From assembly GCA_009363875.1 (NCBI GenBank), contig CM018690.1:1786788-1850787 (forward strand): a stretch of DNA of 64,000 nt, in the 5' to 3' direction. Under the pieces are notes generated by a model. It did not search any database, was not told the DNA's origin, and saw only the letters and a list, made by a program, of their open reading frames with translations. Source of the stretch: Mikania micrantha. Taxonomy: Eukaryota > Streptophyta > Magnoliopsida > Asterales > Asteraceae. Below are positions 19,254 through 29,879 of the stretch, piece by piece; the stretch's first letter is position 1; every line of letters starts with the position of its first letter. A program made the translations under genes and the position numbers.

Positions 19254-22200
19254 TCATGAGAATAAATGTGGGTATTTCTGTTTCATCTGATCTTCACGTT
19301 CCCACGTATATTCGGGTCCACGCTGTGAATTCCACCGAATTTTGACAATAGGTATGCGACTGCGTTTCAGTACCTTCACCTCTCGATCCATTACTTCAAC
19401 TGGTTCTTCCCTGAATTGAAGTTTCTCATCAATTTGGATTTCTTTCAGAGGTACGATCAAAGATTCATCAACTAAGCACTTCTTCAGATTTGAGACATGA
19501 AAAACATCATGAATGTTACCGAGTTCAGGAGGTAATTCAAGTCTGTAGGCTACTGATCCAATTCGTTCAAGAATTTTAAATGGTCCTACAAATCTTGGTG
19601 AAAGTTTACCTCTCTTCCCAAATCTGAATATACCCTTCCACGGTGAAACTTTCAACATTACTAGATCTCCGATTTGAAATTCCAACGGTCTACGTCGATT
19701 ATCAGCATAACTCTTTTGTCGATCGCGAGCAGCTGTAATTCGTTCTTGAATCAATGCGATCTTATCGGTTGTTTCTTGAATAAGTTCTGGGCCTATGACC
19801 TGACTTTCGCCTACCTCGGACCAACAGATTGGTGATCTACATTTGCGCCCGTAAAGTGCTTCAAATGGAGCACATTTAATACTGGTATGGTAACTGTTAT
19901 TATATGAAAATTCAACAAGGGGAAGATGAACATCCCAGCTACCACCAAAATCAATCACACAGCTTCTGAGCATGTCCTCAAGGGTTTGATTAGTTCGTTC
20001 AGTTTGCCCGTCAGTTTGCGGATGATACGCTGTGCTCATATTGATTTGCGTGCCCAGAGCATTCTGAAGAGTTTGCCAAAATCGTGATGTGAATCGGCTA
20101 TCTCTATCAGAAATAATAGAGATTGGTATTCCATGACGAGATACAATCTCGTTAATGTAGAGTTTAGCAAGTCGATCCATCGAGTAATCTTCTCGGATGG
20201 GAATGAAATGCGCAGATTTAGTAAGGCGATCAACAATAACCCATATAGAGTCATGACTATGCGATGTTCTGGGTAGTTTGGTAATGAAATCCATAGAGAT
20301 CTGATCCCATTTCCACATGGGAATCTCCGGTTGTTGTAATAACCCAGATGGACGTTGATGTTCAGCCTTAACCTTTAGACACGTTAAGCATCGACCCACG
20401 TATTCTGCAATGTGTTTCTTCATTCCAGGCCACCAGTAAAAGTCTTTAAGATCTTTATACATTTTATCAGCGCCCGGATGAATAGAATACCTGGATTTGT
20501 GCGCCTCACCCAAGATGATTGTCCTTGAGTTACCGAATAAAGGAACCCAAATTCGGTTCTTGAAATACAACACTCCATCAGTCTTGACTCCCAGTTTCTT
20601 GTCCAATCCCCTTAGTCCCTCAGCAGGATAGTTCATTGCTCGTAATGCTTGTTGCTGAGCTTCTTTAATTTGAGGAATTAGACTGGATTGAATAGTCATC
20701 CCTAACGCTTTCACACGTAAAGGTTTGACTCGTTCTTTGCGACTCAAGGCATCGGCTACGACATTTGCTTTGCCTGGGTGATAACGAATTTCACAATCAT
20801 AGTCGTTCAACAGTTCCACCCATCGCCTTTGCCGCATGTTCAACATTTTCTGATCTAAAATGTGTTGAAGACTTTTGTGATCAGTGTATATAATACACTT
20901 AGTTCCATACAAATAGTGTCTCCAAATCTTAAGTGCAAACACCACTGCACCAAGTTCTAGATCATGAGTAGTATAATTCTTCTCGTGTACTTTCAGCTGT
21001 CGAGAAGCATAAGCAATCACCTTATCGTTCTGCATTAAAACACACCCCAGACCTTGACGGGAAGCATCACAGTATACTGTGAAATTATCAGTACCTTCCG
21101 GTAATGCCAAGATAGGTGCGTTGCAGAGTTTGTGTTTCAACAGTTGGAACGCCTCCTCCTGTTGAGAACCCCATATAAACGGTTGATTTTTCTGTGTCAA
21201 TGTAGTTAGTGGCAGAGCTATCTTTGAGAAGTTCTTGATAAACCGACGATAATAACCTGCCAGCCCTAAGAATTGACGGATTTCAGTTGGGGTTCGTGGT
21301 GTTTCCCATTGTTCTACAGCTTTAATCTTACTGGGATCCACCTGAATGCCATTTTGATTCACCACATGCCCAAGGAATTGCACTTCTCGTAACCAAAACT
21401 CACACTTAGAGAACTTGGCGTATAATTTTTCACGTGCCAAAAGTTCTAAGATCAGTTTCAAGTGTTGAGCATGTTCTTGTTGACTTCGAGAATAGATAAG
21501 AATATCATCAATAAATACAATCACAAACTTATCCAAGTAAGGCCTACATACCCGATTCATTAGATCCATGAAAACTGCAGGTGCATTCGTTAATCCAAAC
21601 GGCATTACTAGAAATTCATAATGCCCGTATCGAGTTCGGAATGCAGTTTTAGGAACATCATCTTCATATACTCGTAACTGATGATATCCGGATCTCAAAT
21701 CAATTTTTGAAAAGTAAGTAACGCCTTGAAGTTGATCAAACAGATCATCTATACGTGGTAGTGGATAACGATTTTTGATTGTTAATTTATTGAGCTCCCG
21801 ATAGTCAATACACATCCTGAATGATCCATCCTTCTTTTTCACAAAAAGGACTGGTGCTCCCCAGGGTGAGAAACTAGGTCTAATAAAACCTTTATCTAAC
21901 AGTTCTTGCAATTGACCTGAAAGTTCTTGCATTTCGGATGGTGCAAGCCGATACGGGGCTTTAGCAACAGGTGCTGCACCTGGAATCAAGTCAATCCGAA
22001 ATTCAACTTGTCTCACTGGGGGTAATCCTGATATGTCCTCAGGAAAAACTTCAGGAAAATCCTTGACTACTGGAATATCTGTGATTTGTTTGAGTGAAGA
22101 ATTATGCTCAGTCACATGTGCCAGGAAAGCATAACAGCCTTTTCTTAAAAATTTCTGAGCTCGCATACAAGATATGATACCAAGTTTTCTACCAGCTCGT

Positions 22201-23966
22201 TCTCCTTGAACTATTAGTGTATTACCGTTAGGTAATGGAATACGGATCACCTTGTTTTGACAGACAACTTCCGCTTGGTTATCAGAAAGCCAGTCCATGC
22301 CCACAACGACATCAAAGCTCCCAAGCTCAATAGGAAGTAAATCAATATTGAAAAGATGATCATTCAGATTCAAGGAACATCCTTGAATAACACTGTTAGT
22401 TTTGATCAACTTGCCATTAGCAAGTTCAATAACGTAAGGAGTTTCTAGATCTACCGCAGGCAATGCAAGTAAAGATGCAAATTCAAGAGAGATAAAAATC
22501 TTATCTGCCCCCGTATCAAAGAGAACTGATGCATATAAATTATTGAGTAGGAACGTACCAGTCACAATGTTAACATCATGTCTCGCCTCGGTAGCACCAT
22601 TCTGAAAAGCTCTCCCCCTAGCTTCAGTTCCCGGATTGGTGTTATTGTTTGGACAGTTCCGCATGAAATGATCAGGACTTCCACATTTGTAGCATGACCG
22701 GTTGGTTTGAGTGATTTGTCGTGGTGCTTGATTTCGTGGTTGAGCAGGAAAGTTGCAATATTTAGCATAATGTCCAACTCGGTTACAGTTCAGACAAACA
22801 GGACATGGTCCCGTGTGATGGAGTGGACACTTGTTGCATTTGGGCGCCTGCCTAGTATAAGCTTTCCTCTCAGGAACATTCGCACCATAGTTCTTCATCG
22901 TTGGCTTATTCTGACTGATTTCAGTCGGAGCCCTTGTTTTGTTCATACCGAACCATTTTCGTTTGGTACCTTTTGACACATTCGAGGTACCGACATCACT
23001 ACTACTATGGACCGTCTGAGGCTTCAAAGACAAAGTACCACTCCTTACCGCCTCATTGGTAAGCTTAGTGGTCAAAAGAATCGTGTGTTTCAACGTTGTA
23101 GGTTCAGCAGCAGTCACCATTCCTCGTATCTGAGGAATCAGACCCTTAATGTACTTTTCGATCAAAGCTGCTTCCGTTGGAAACATATCGGGAAGTAAAC
23201 AAGTAAGTTCATGGAAACGATCGGTGTAAGCCAGACAATCAGCACCGATCATAGAATGATTCCAGAATTCCTCCTGGAGTTTTTGAATTTCAGTGATGGG
23301 ACAATACTTTGATCGAATCAAAGTTTTGAAATCATTCCAGCCCATCAAATCAACTGTAGCTGAACCCAAAGTCTTGGCCTGGGTATTCCACCAGGTCAAA
23401 GCTGAGTCTTTCAAAGAACAGGCAGCATAAGACACCTTATGCTCCTCCAAACACTGACTGATTTTGAGTTTGGTTTCCATCTCCTCGATCCACCTTAATA
23501 GACCAGCCGCTCCTTCTTTGCCAGTAAAAGTAGGAGGGTTACAGGAAGCAAAATACTTATATGTACATCCATGTCGTGGTGGGTCAGGAGCAATTGTAAC
23601 CGTACCAGTGGTATGATGCGTTTCTGCGTTGCCACCAGTAACAGTATGTTCGTTAGTATTGGGGCCCCCACCCGAACCCGTAGTAACATGAGGCTGATGT
23701 GGTATCATAACACCACAAGCAGTTAATTGTTCACGCACAATTCGTGCTATCATTGCCTCATTCGATTCGGATCCACTGGCACCAGCAGATGGAACAGGAT
23801 TTACTCCCGGGTTCACGGGTGGAGCAGTACCTGTGTCCCGATTTATCTGTGGATCTGGATTCGTTCCTGTATTTACTGGTGGAACTTGATCAGGCTCTGG
23901 GTTAGTAATGTTCCTGATAGATCTCTTAGTCGGTCGACCTCTTTTGGGAGCCATTATTCTTCTCAC
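19254..23966 (-). CDS. gag-pol polyprotein of element A, intact
   Basis: A single open frame of 1570 codons. Met5 (MAPKRGRPTKR, 23954) is an equally good start. In order by approximate residue: gag capsid region 130-310; two zinc knuckles, CLNCNRVGHYAKYC near 390-403 and CYKCGSPDHFMRNC near 425-438; aspartic protease with LFDTGAD near 480; RT with YPLPRIDDLFDQL and the FIDD active site near 818; RNase H with YCDASRQGLG near 965; integrase HHCC finger (CLTCLKVK near 1190); and a D-D-E core (MDFITK, ISDRDSRF, DGQTERT at about 1227-1322). The tail at about 1522-1568 (VKVLKRSRIPIVKIRWNS to YTWERED) is a short chromodomain-like module of the Tekay type. All catalytic residues appear present. It could be made from LTR transcripts and may supply functions to related defective copies. 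Confidence 0.95.
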   Translation of the reverse strand: MRRIMAPKRGRPTKRSIRNITNPEPDQVPPVNTGTNPDPQINRDTGTAPPVNPGVNPVPSAGASGSESNEAMIARIVREQLTACGVMIPHQPHVTTGSGGGPNTNEHTVTGGNAETHHTTGTVTIAPDPPRHGCTYKYFASCNPPTFTGKEGAAGLLRWIEEMETKLKISQCLEEHKVSYAACSLKDSALTWWNTQAKTLGSATVDLMGWNDFKTLIRSKYCPITEIQKLQEEFWNHSMIGADCLAYTDRFHELTCLLPDMFPTEAALIEKYIKGLIPQIRGMVTAAEPTTLKHTILLTTKLTNEAVRSGTLSLKPQTVHSSSDVGTSNVSKGTKRKWFGMNKTRAPTEISQNKPTMKNYGANVPERKAYTRQAPKCNKCPLHHTGPCPVCLNCNRVGHYAKYCNFPAQPRNQAPRQITQTNRSCYKCGSPDHFMRNCPNNNTNPGTEARGRAFQNGATEARHDVNIVTGTFLLNNLYASVLFDTGADKIFISLEFASLLALPAVDLETPYVIELANGKLIKTNSVIQGCSLNLNDHLFNIDLLPIELGSFDVVVGMDWLSDNQAEVVCQNKVIRIPLPNGNTLIVQGERAGRKLGIISCMRAQKFLRKGCYAFLAHVTEHNSSLKQITDIPVVKDFPEVFPEDISGLPPVRQVEFRIDLIPGAAPVAKAPYRLAPSEMQELSGQLQELLDKGFIRPSFSPWGAPVLFVKKKDGSFRMCIDYRELNKLTIKNRYPLPRIDDLFDQLQGVTYFSKIDLRSGYHQLRVYEDDVPKTAFRTRYGHYEFLVMPFGLTNAPAVFMDLMNRVCRPYLDKFVIVFIDDILIYSRSQQEHAQHLKLILELLAREKLYAKFSKCEFWLREVQFLGHVVNQNGIQVDPSKIKAVEQWETPRTPTEIRQFLGLAGYYRRFIKNFSKIALPLTTLTQKNQPFIWGSQQEEAFQLLKHKLCNAPILALPEGTDNFTVYCDASRQGLGCVLMQNDKVIAYASRQLKVHEKNYTTHDLELGAVVFALKIWRHYLYGTKCIIYTDHKSLQHILDQKMLNMRQRRWVELLNDYDCEIRYHPGKANVVADALSRKERVKPLRVKALGMTIQSSLIPQIKEAQQQALRAMNYPAEGLRGLDKKLGVKTDGVLYFKNRIWVPLFGNSRTIILGEAHKSRYSIHPGADKMYKDLKDFYWWPGMKKHIAEYVGRCLTCLKVKAEHQRPSGLLQQPEIPMWKWDQISMDFITKLPRTSHSHDSIWVIVDRLTKSAHFIPIREDYSMDRLAKLYINEIVSRHGIPISIISDRDSRFTSRFWQTLQNALGTQINMSTAYHPQTDGQTERTNQTLEDMLRSCVIDFGGSWDVHLPLVEFSYNNSYHTSIKCAPFEALYGRKCRSPICWSEVGESQVIGPELIQETTDKIALIQERITAARDRQKSYADNRRRPLEFQIGDLVMLKVSPWKGIFRFGKRGKLSPRFVGPFKILERIGSVAYRLELPPELGNIHDVFHVSNLKKCLVDESLIVPLKEIQIDEKLQFREEPVEVMDREVKVLKRSRIPIVKIRWNSQRGPEYTWEREDQMKQKYPHLFS

Positions 23967-24007
23967 AAGCAGATAAACTCAGGTCAGTCAAGAACATTAA
24001 ATATATA

Positions 24008-24314
24008 ACCCGTTCGATCCCATAATTTCAATCATATTCAGTTACACTGAAAATTTGTATTAAAATATGATTATAGAGAACATAGTATAACTACATGGAT
24101 TCTGTCCAGACATGTTCGCATTACACACAGACCACACAACTGTTTGTAGTTATACTTAGTCCTGTTATTTCAAAAACATGTTAGAGTCTTACCCAGCTCA
24201 TTGCATTGCAACACATGTTTTTAGATATATGTTCATACAGGACTAGGGTATGTTCTCACACAAGTTCTCTGATAGGTTCACAATTCATGCACTAAGTTCT
24301 CATACAAACATAGA
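24008..24314. other. leader of element A between repeats and gag
   Basis: Untranslated leader upstream of gag on the minus strand, rich in ACACATGTT/AGACATGTTC words. No separate gene is seen. Confidence 0.5.
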
Positions 24315-24630
24315 CATGTCCTCGTACAGTATGGCTCTCGTACTGTACTTTAGTTACAGACACATTCACAAGTAGACACGTTCTCAGTTCAGACATGTTC
24401 TCGTACAGCATGGCTCTCGTACTGTACTTTAGTTACAGACACATTCACAAGTAAACACGTTCTCAGTTCAGACATGTTCTCGTACAGTATGGCTCTCGTA
24501 CTGTACTTTAGTTACAAATATATTTGCATACAGTATTGCTCCCGTACTGTATTTCAGCAAAATATATTTTTCAGTTCGATATATTCGCATACAGCATTGC
24601 TCCCGTACTGTATTTCAGCGAAATATATAT
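24315..24630 (-). repeat. 79-bp tandem hairpin repeats in leader
   Basis: Three copies of a 79-bp unit, with cores starting at 24323, 24402 and 24481, and two shorter relatives at about 24527 and 24587. Each core is an inverted repeat, CGTACAGTA facing TACTGTACT around a 9-bp loop, and would fold in RNA. Position: between the extra ORF and gag. Confidence 0.85.
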
Positions 24631-24976
24631 TTTAATTCGACATGTTCTCATATAGATACATTAATACACAGTTATGATCTCACACAGAAAGAATTAATTA
24701 TAGTTCACACACAAAGTTCATTATACAAACAGACATACAAAAGCACCCATATTATTACAATACCATAGTTTCATACATTCATAGTTTTAATACAACCAAA
24801 AGTCAGGATACTCTAAACCACAACCTCATACACTACCTCTCACAAACTCGGGATCTGTCCATATCAAAATGTCCCGTTCTCACAACTACTAATCACACTA
24901 TCACACATCCCCAACCTATCCGCATACTACTAATGAGATTTACAATGACGATCCCAAAATAACCATCTGAACATAC

Positions 24977-25723
24977 TCATCGTATGAAATACGATAAACA
25001 AGAAAATATAATGGCCACAGCAGCCATAGTCACAGCCAGGACTATCATCCTGGTCTCGAAACTAACCGTCTCCAACCAAACCAAAAACTCTCGAACTCGC
25101 AGTAAACCTGCCCTCATCACCTCCACCTGCTGCCAAAACGCAGCAACTATCCTCTGCCTCAAAGTCCTACTAAAACGCTCCTCAACGGTAATCCTCCAAG
25201 CCTGGGTGTCAATACCCATGAGATTCACCTGCTCCATCAGAGTCAGATGTGAAGTGAGGATCACCAATATAATGTTACGAGTATCCTCAAGGAGCGTATG
25301 GTGCTGATGTACCTCCTGCCTCAGACCCTGCAAGTCCTGTGCGACTTGCTGCACCTGGCCCCTCAGCTCTGCTTGGCGAGAGGATTCTCCCACCTCATGA
25401 ACGGTCGAAGGCTCATCCCGCTGAGCCATCTGATGTCTGGGAGGTAATCCAGTGGTCTTGCGGGCCTGTCCCCGCATCCTCCTAAGTCCATCCCATGCTG
25501 GGACTCTCGGTGGAGATGGCATAGGTGCTGGTGCATGTGCTGGTGGTGGTGGAGTAACTGGTCTAGGAGCTGACGGTGTACGTGGTGCTGCAGGTGTCGC
25601 CTGTGAGGCTACCGACAAAGCCTCGTCAGGATCTGAGTCTGCTCCCGAACTGTCACTCGGAGTATCATCCAACACCACATAGGGGAATCTCTGATAAATA
25701 TACCTCTCACCCTGATCATCCAT
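24977..25723 (-). CDS. extra ORF upstream of gag in element A
   Basis: A sense-strand ORF between the primer-binding site and gag. The frame is open from 25777, and I prefer the Met at 25723 (MDDQGERYIYQRFP) because the 18 residues before it look like leader sequence. That gives 248 residues. The N-terminal part is acidic (DTPSDSSGADSDPDE), then strongly Pro/Ala-rich (about residues 45-80). The middle (QAELRGQVQQVAQDLQGLRQEV) has a heptad pattern suggesting a coiled coil. The C-terminus ends in a long hydrophobic stretch (MIVLAVTMAAVAIIFSCL), a likely membrane anchor. I recognise no family. Element C has a differently composed ORF at the same place, while element B has none. Translation would need reinitiation, splicing or a leaderless mechanism to reach gag as well. 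Confidence 0.6.
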   Translation of the reverse strand: MDDQGERYIYQRFPYVVLDDTPSDSSGADSDPDEALSVASQATPAAPRTPSAPRPVTPPPPAHAPAPMPSPPRVPAWDGLRRMRGQARKTTGLPPRHQMAQRDEPSTVHEVGESSRQAELRGQVQQVAQDLQGLRQEVHQHHTLLEDTRNIILVILTSHLTLMEQVNLMGIDTQAWRITVEERFSRTLRQRIVAAFWQQVEVMRAGLLRVREFLVWLETVSFETRMIVLAVTMAAVAIIFSCLSYFIR

Positions 25724-26058
25724 TGCTGTACAATCAAAATCTTTAATCAGTATCATGAAGTAAATATTAAATAACAATATTTAACATGTACATGATAAGA
25801 TGCTTCTCCCTATCTTAAATCAACAATTCGTTCCTATTATTATTAATGTTCTGCTTGAGTTGAATCAAACTAAAATGCACACGTGTTGCGAATTTCAGTT
25901 ATGCTGGCCACTCATAACTGGAATTCGGACCACCTGATTATCCTGGCTTAATTCAAAACAAGTTTTGTTCATTAGACATGCTCGGTGCTCTCTGTGTCAC
26001 TATACGAGCCTATGGTTATAGTCTAGGTCTCTAAGTCAACCTAATTCTCTATAACCTG
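25724..26058. other. 5' leader of element A
   Basis: Untranslated leader between the primer-binding site and the extra ORF on the minus strand. No other signal is seen. Confidence 0.5.
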
Positions 26059-26072
26059 TGGCTCTGATACCA
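26059..26072 (-). other. primer-binding site of element A
   Basis: Plus strand TGGCTCTGATACCA; on the minus strand this is the initiator tRNA-Met complement, three bases inside the 5' LTR. Confidence 0.9.
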
Positions 26073-26075
26073 CCC

Positions 26076-28220
26076 TGTCACACCCCCACCTCTCGTCACC
26101 TCCTGTCTGGTCTGACGTCACCGAACCGGTTGCGGAAGCATAGTGGTGATGTCTACGAGATGAGGTGTGACTTACTTGAACCGATATCATAAGCACACAG
26201 ATTAACTTAAAGAAAACTTATTACAAGGGTGTCGCAATCACAATTACATTACAGCTATATTTATTTAATTACAATATTAATTATACAAGTGCAAATATCC
26301 CGAACGTGCATCCTCACCGGCTATTACTGTTTACCTGCAAAAAGGTTTGAGTTTGAAACGTCAGCACAAAGCTGGTGAGTTCGACAGTTCAATTTAAAAC
26401 AATATGATATGATACGCATGTTCTCAAAAGTTCAGTTCCGGATAACCATGGGACCTGTATCTAGTTCCTTTCGGACGTCTAGTTCAGTTCTCAAGATATT
26501 ACCCGTCGGTACATATCTTAGTGCCTCATTATCTTAATGTCTATCATACCATTAAGAAGTTCAGGAAACAGATAACAAACATTCACACAAGGGGAGATGC
26601 AATCCTCCCAGCGAATGGGGTGTCAACCAATAGTACTATCAATGTTTTCTGTTCGGCCACACATGGGTTCACTAGATACAGTTCAAGAATGAGGACTTTT
26701 AGTTCCATGATAGAGTTCAGTTCTACAGGAAAAATCCCATGAAATCCCACAAAAGTCAAATGAAATCACACAGATATCATTGATGCATATCATATAGTTC
26801 TCAAAAGTTTAGCAGTTCTACCCCGATGTTTATAAAAGAGTAAAAAGGAAAGGGGTTGTACGAAACTCACCTGATAATTCAGTAGTAGCAGAATATCACC
26901 AATCGATGATAATATGATGATTCTGCATTTAGTTAATGTTTAAAGAGTTATTAATGTTCCAACTCGCTGATTAAATCTCTCTGAACGTACAATGTCAAGG
27001 ACCTTGCTTGGAAAGTCATCAAATTGATGCTTAGTATTTAATTACATATTTTAATGTAATATCATACAATGTATGATAATGTAGGAACCTATACTGACTC
27101 AGGTTCCTAATACTAAGTTGATGACTCCCTCGATTAATCAGTATAATCTCAGACTAACCAAATAGCTAACGTTGTTGATTGTAATTGCTAAAATAGTCTC
27201 TAGACAGTTTAATGGCTTAGAAATGATTAATCCTTGTTATTGACTACCCAAATATCATGGAATATCACAATGTAGTATTAGAATAGGTTTAATAACCATG
27301 TTTAACATACTAATCTGACTGTTATCAGAAACATTAGATAATCGTTCTAATGAGTATGTTAATAATTGTGATTAGTTTAAAACACCCAACTTTCACGTTG
27401 CATGTTAAAGATTTAATCAAACTAATCACATACATAGTCACAACCAAATGGTTTAAACCATTATAACCATTGTTATGATTCCATGCAAACCGGGCATTAC
27501 CACGGCTCAAAACAAGGATTTACCCGTTAACAGTTCGAGTTTATCATCCAAACTCAATCCTAGCCATCATCTAAGCAATAATCAACAACCCTAACTATAT
27601 CATTACGTTCAAAACTAAGATTTAATCATTCATAATCAAACTAGAAGGTTTAAAATGAACCATTACCTATTCTGGCGGTTTCCAACGGATAAAATGATGA
27701 TCAGAACTTGTTTTAACGTCTCTGGATGCAATCTAAACGTCGAGAGGCCTTCAAATATGAGATTTGAGAGGTTGAAAGATGAAATTTTCGTGGGTGGTGT
27801 TGCTGCCGTTGAGATGAAGGTTGAAATGGGGATAAGAATGAAAAAAGTTGATTTTTATGCAAGTGGCTCGACAAACTGACCCAGGCGTATCGCCTGACGC
27901 CCTACACCCAACCTAGGCGTATCGCGCGCGTCAACCCCGGCCTTCCAGAAGCTTTTGGACCCGCGCGTATCGCCTGGACTTGTCCCTCGACCTGAGGCGT
28001 ACCGCCTCAGGGCTATTTCTTCCGTTTTTCGACGGAAACTTCGTTTCGCGATTCCGGACAATCCGTAACTCCGTTTCGCGCACCGTTTTCACCCACGTTC
28101 ATCGTTTTTCGCATACTATCATCCCATATTAGTTTCGGCTGCCAATTCAGTGTGGATTTTAAACACGATCAAATGTGTTCAGTTCGCTGCTGATGTAATT
28201 CTTCGTACGCGTTTATCACA
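26076..28220 (-). repeat. 5' LTR of element A
   Basis: 2145 bp, a near-identical partner of 17045-19190. It abuts the GGGAC duplication on the right and the primer-binding site on the left. Confidence 0.95.
26335..26870 (-). other. intron-like segment in LTR A (right copy)
   Basis: Same donor, complement and acceptor as 17304-17839. This 5' LTR copy is the one that would be transcribed into the leader of element RNA. Confidence 0.55.
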
Positions 28221-28788
28221 GGGACCATCTGGGTAGTCTTTGCTTCGGCCGAATATGGAACAAAGGGGAACCTGGCTATTAGTGTTTAAATTTAATTAAA
28301 AACCAGACCTATTGCGAAATCAAGTGGCAGATGGAATGGTTCGGGCTTAGGGGTGTTGGCTGGGAGGTTGCGGGTTCGAACCCGGTCCTAGCCGGTTTTT
28401 GACATTAAAACCAATTTTGGTTTTTAATTCATAACTTCTTCGTTATAACTCCGATTCGACTCGTTCGAGTTGCGTTGGAACCGTAATGTGAATACGAACA
28501 ACCTGAAATAATAAAATTTATATTTTAACCCGAAAACGTAATCGCGTATAATTACGCTTATTTAAATAAATCATATACGGTTATATGATTTAATTAAACG
28601 ATTTCAAAGACACACGTACATACGTATATACGTTTCTAACAATCTAACATACGTGTGTTGACACGTATGCGATCACAAACACAAAACGAAATCCTGAATA
28701 ACACTAAGTTATTGTTAAAACACAGGTTCTTCGTAGAGGATTTCCTACGCGAATTCACGTGTGTTGATCATTATGTTTACTATCAAAG

Positions 28789-29272
28789 GTGCGTACACGA
28801 CCCCTTTTCTTATTTTAACTGTTTTGGGGGAGAAAACATGTGCAACAAACATTTTAGATACATATCACTTGCATGAGTTAGCTGTTTACTATAAGTGCGA
28901 ACATAACACTCAAAGTCCTTACATTTCGAACCGTTTAGTTTGCCGTAGTGCAAAGCGTGGTAGTTGAAGATAGATCTATTGGGTTTGACAAACCTCACTT
29001 GGTAGATGGGATCTACGCAGGTGTTTAACTAGCCAATTCAACATTACTATTGTTTGTGTTAGACAATAGTGGAAAGGCAACCAACACTCAAACAGTCAGC
29101 TTCGGTGTCGACCGCTTATGTAAATAGTACAATGACTAGCTATCATGACTATGCATGTGTGATTATGTTATCTGCAAACATTTCATTTCAAACAGTTGTT
29201 TCAAACTCTTGTGATTAACAAATCTGTGTATGCACCAACCTTTGTGTTGACTTGATTTACATGTTTTCTCAG
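28789..29272 (+). other. intron-like segment in solo LTR
   Basis: Plus strand donor ATCAAAG|GTGCGTACACG followed by ACCCCTTTTCT, and acceptor ACATGTTTTCTCAG|G ending at 29272. GTATGCACC at 29228-29236 is complementary to the donor GGTGCGTAC (one G-U pair). Confidence 0.55.
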
Positions 29273-29583
29273 GACGTTAAGGTACAAGAGCAAGCAAGCA
29301 TGGACTAAGAGATCGAGTTGCATGCATATTTTACATTATAGTTGTTTTGGATTTGAATATTTAAGACATTTGTATAGTAATTTACATTTTGCAAACATGG
29401 GATTGTTTTACTTTTTACAAACGCTTCCGCAATGTTTTAAACTCTGAATTTCAAAAGTAAGACCAAAGTTATGTTTGAAAAGCATATAGAGGTCTTCGTT
29501 ATGTCTAATGATCTGAGATCCTGGTTTGTCACGTCCCAAACGGTATGATTCCGTTAGTTGAAATTTGGGGGTGTGACACACTT

Positions 29584-29879
29584 GATACAAAAATAAATAA
29601 TAAGTGATGATCCCAAATAATATTGAAATATGTATAATGAAATACACCAACCTGTTCCATTTTCTATTATATATAAAAAAATATAAATATATAACGTGCA
29701 AAACAAATGATCCAACAAAGTCAAATGCTCCACTCTTGCACGTGATTTCCAACAAAGTCAAATGCTGAAATTTATCCAACACAAATTAAAGCTCTCCACT
29801 CTTGCACGTGAATACTTGATGTGGTCCCAACAAAAGTCATCACCTGCATATAAAAATGAAACAAAACATATTCTTGGAG
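29584..29879. other. transposon interior right of solo LTR
   Basis: AT-rich sequence, presumably 5' flank of the minus-strand Ulp1 gene. Two copies of a segment containing CTCCACTCTTGCACGTGA lie at about 29727 and 29793. No exon is recognised. Confidence 0.45.

Larger units (their letters stand above)
17045..28220 (-). mobile_element. element A: intact Tekay/Del-like chromovirus
   Basis: A complete Ty3/gypsy retrotransposon of 11.2 kb with a perfect 5-bp duplication GGGAC (17040-17044 and 28221-28225). In coding order on the minus strand: 5' LTR 28220-26076, primer-binding site 26072-26059, extra ORF 25723-24977, hairpin repeats 24630-24315, gag-pol 23966-19254, purine tract near 19202-19191, 3' LTR 19190-17045. 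By eye the LTRs differ by about three substitutions and four small indels over 2.1 kb. With an unbroken gag-pol this indicates very recent insertion. The C-terminal chromodomain-like tail places it among chromoviruses, most like Tekay/Del. Confidence 0.95.
15921..29578 (+). repeat. solo LTR of C family, split by element A
   Basis: One LTR in two parts, 15921-17044 and 28226-29578, about 2.48 kb in total. It starts TGTGACAATCCGGC and ends GGGGGTGTGACA. It is flanked by a perfect 5-bp duplication CACTT at 15916-15920 and 29579-29583. Both termini match the LTR of element C. No internal region is present other than inserted element A, so it is a solo LTR left by recombination between two LTRs. 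Its coding sense is plus. It contains the conserved intron-like segment 28789-29272. Confidence 0.9.

Noticed and set aside
24984..25682. Plus-strand frames over the extra ORF of element A
   Set aside because: They are antisense shadows of the Pro/Ala-rich sense ORF, caused by its GC-rich composition.
28354..28395. tRNA-like GGGTTCGAACCC (B-box) in the solo LTR
   Set aside because: No matching acceptor stem or anticodon arm could be drawn, and it lies within an LTR, so a tRNA gene or SINE is not supported.
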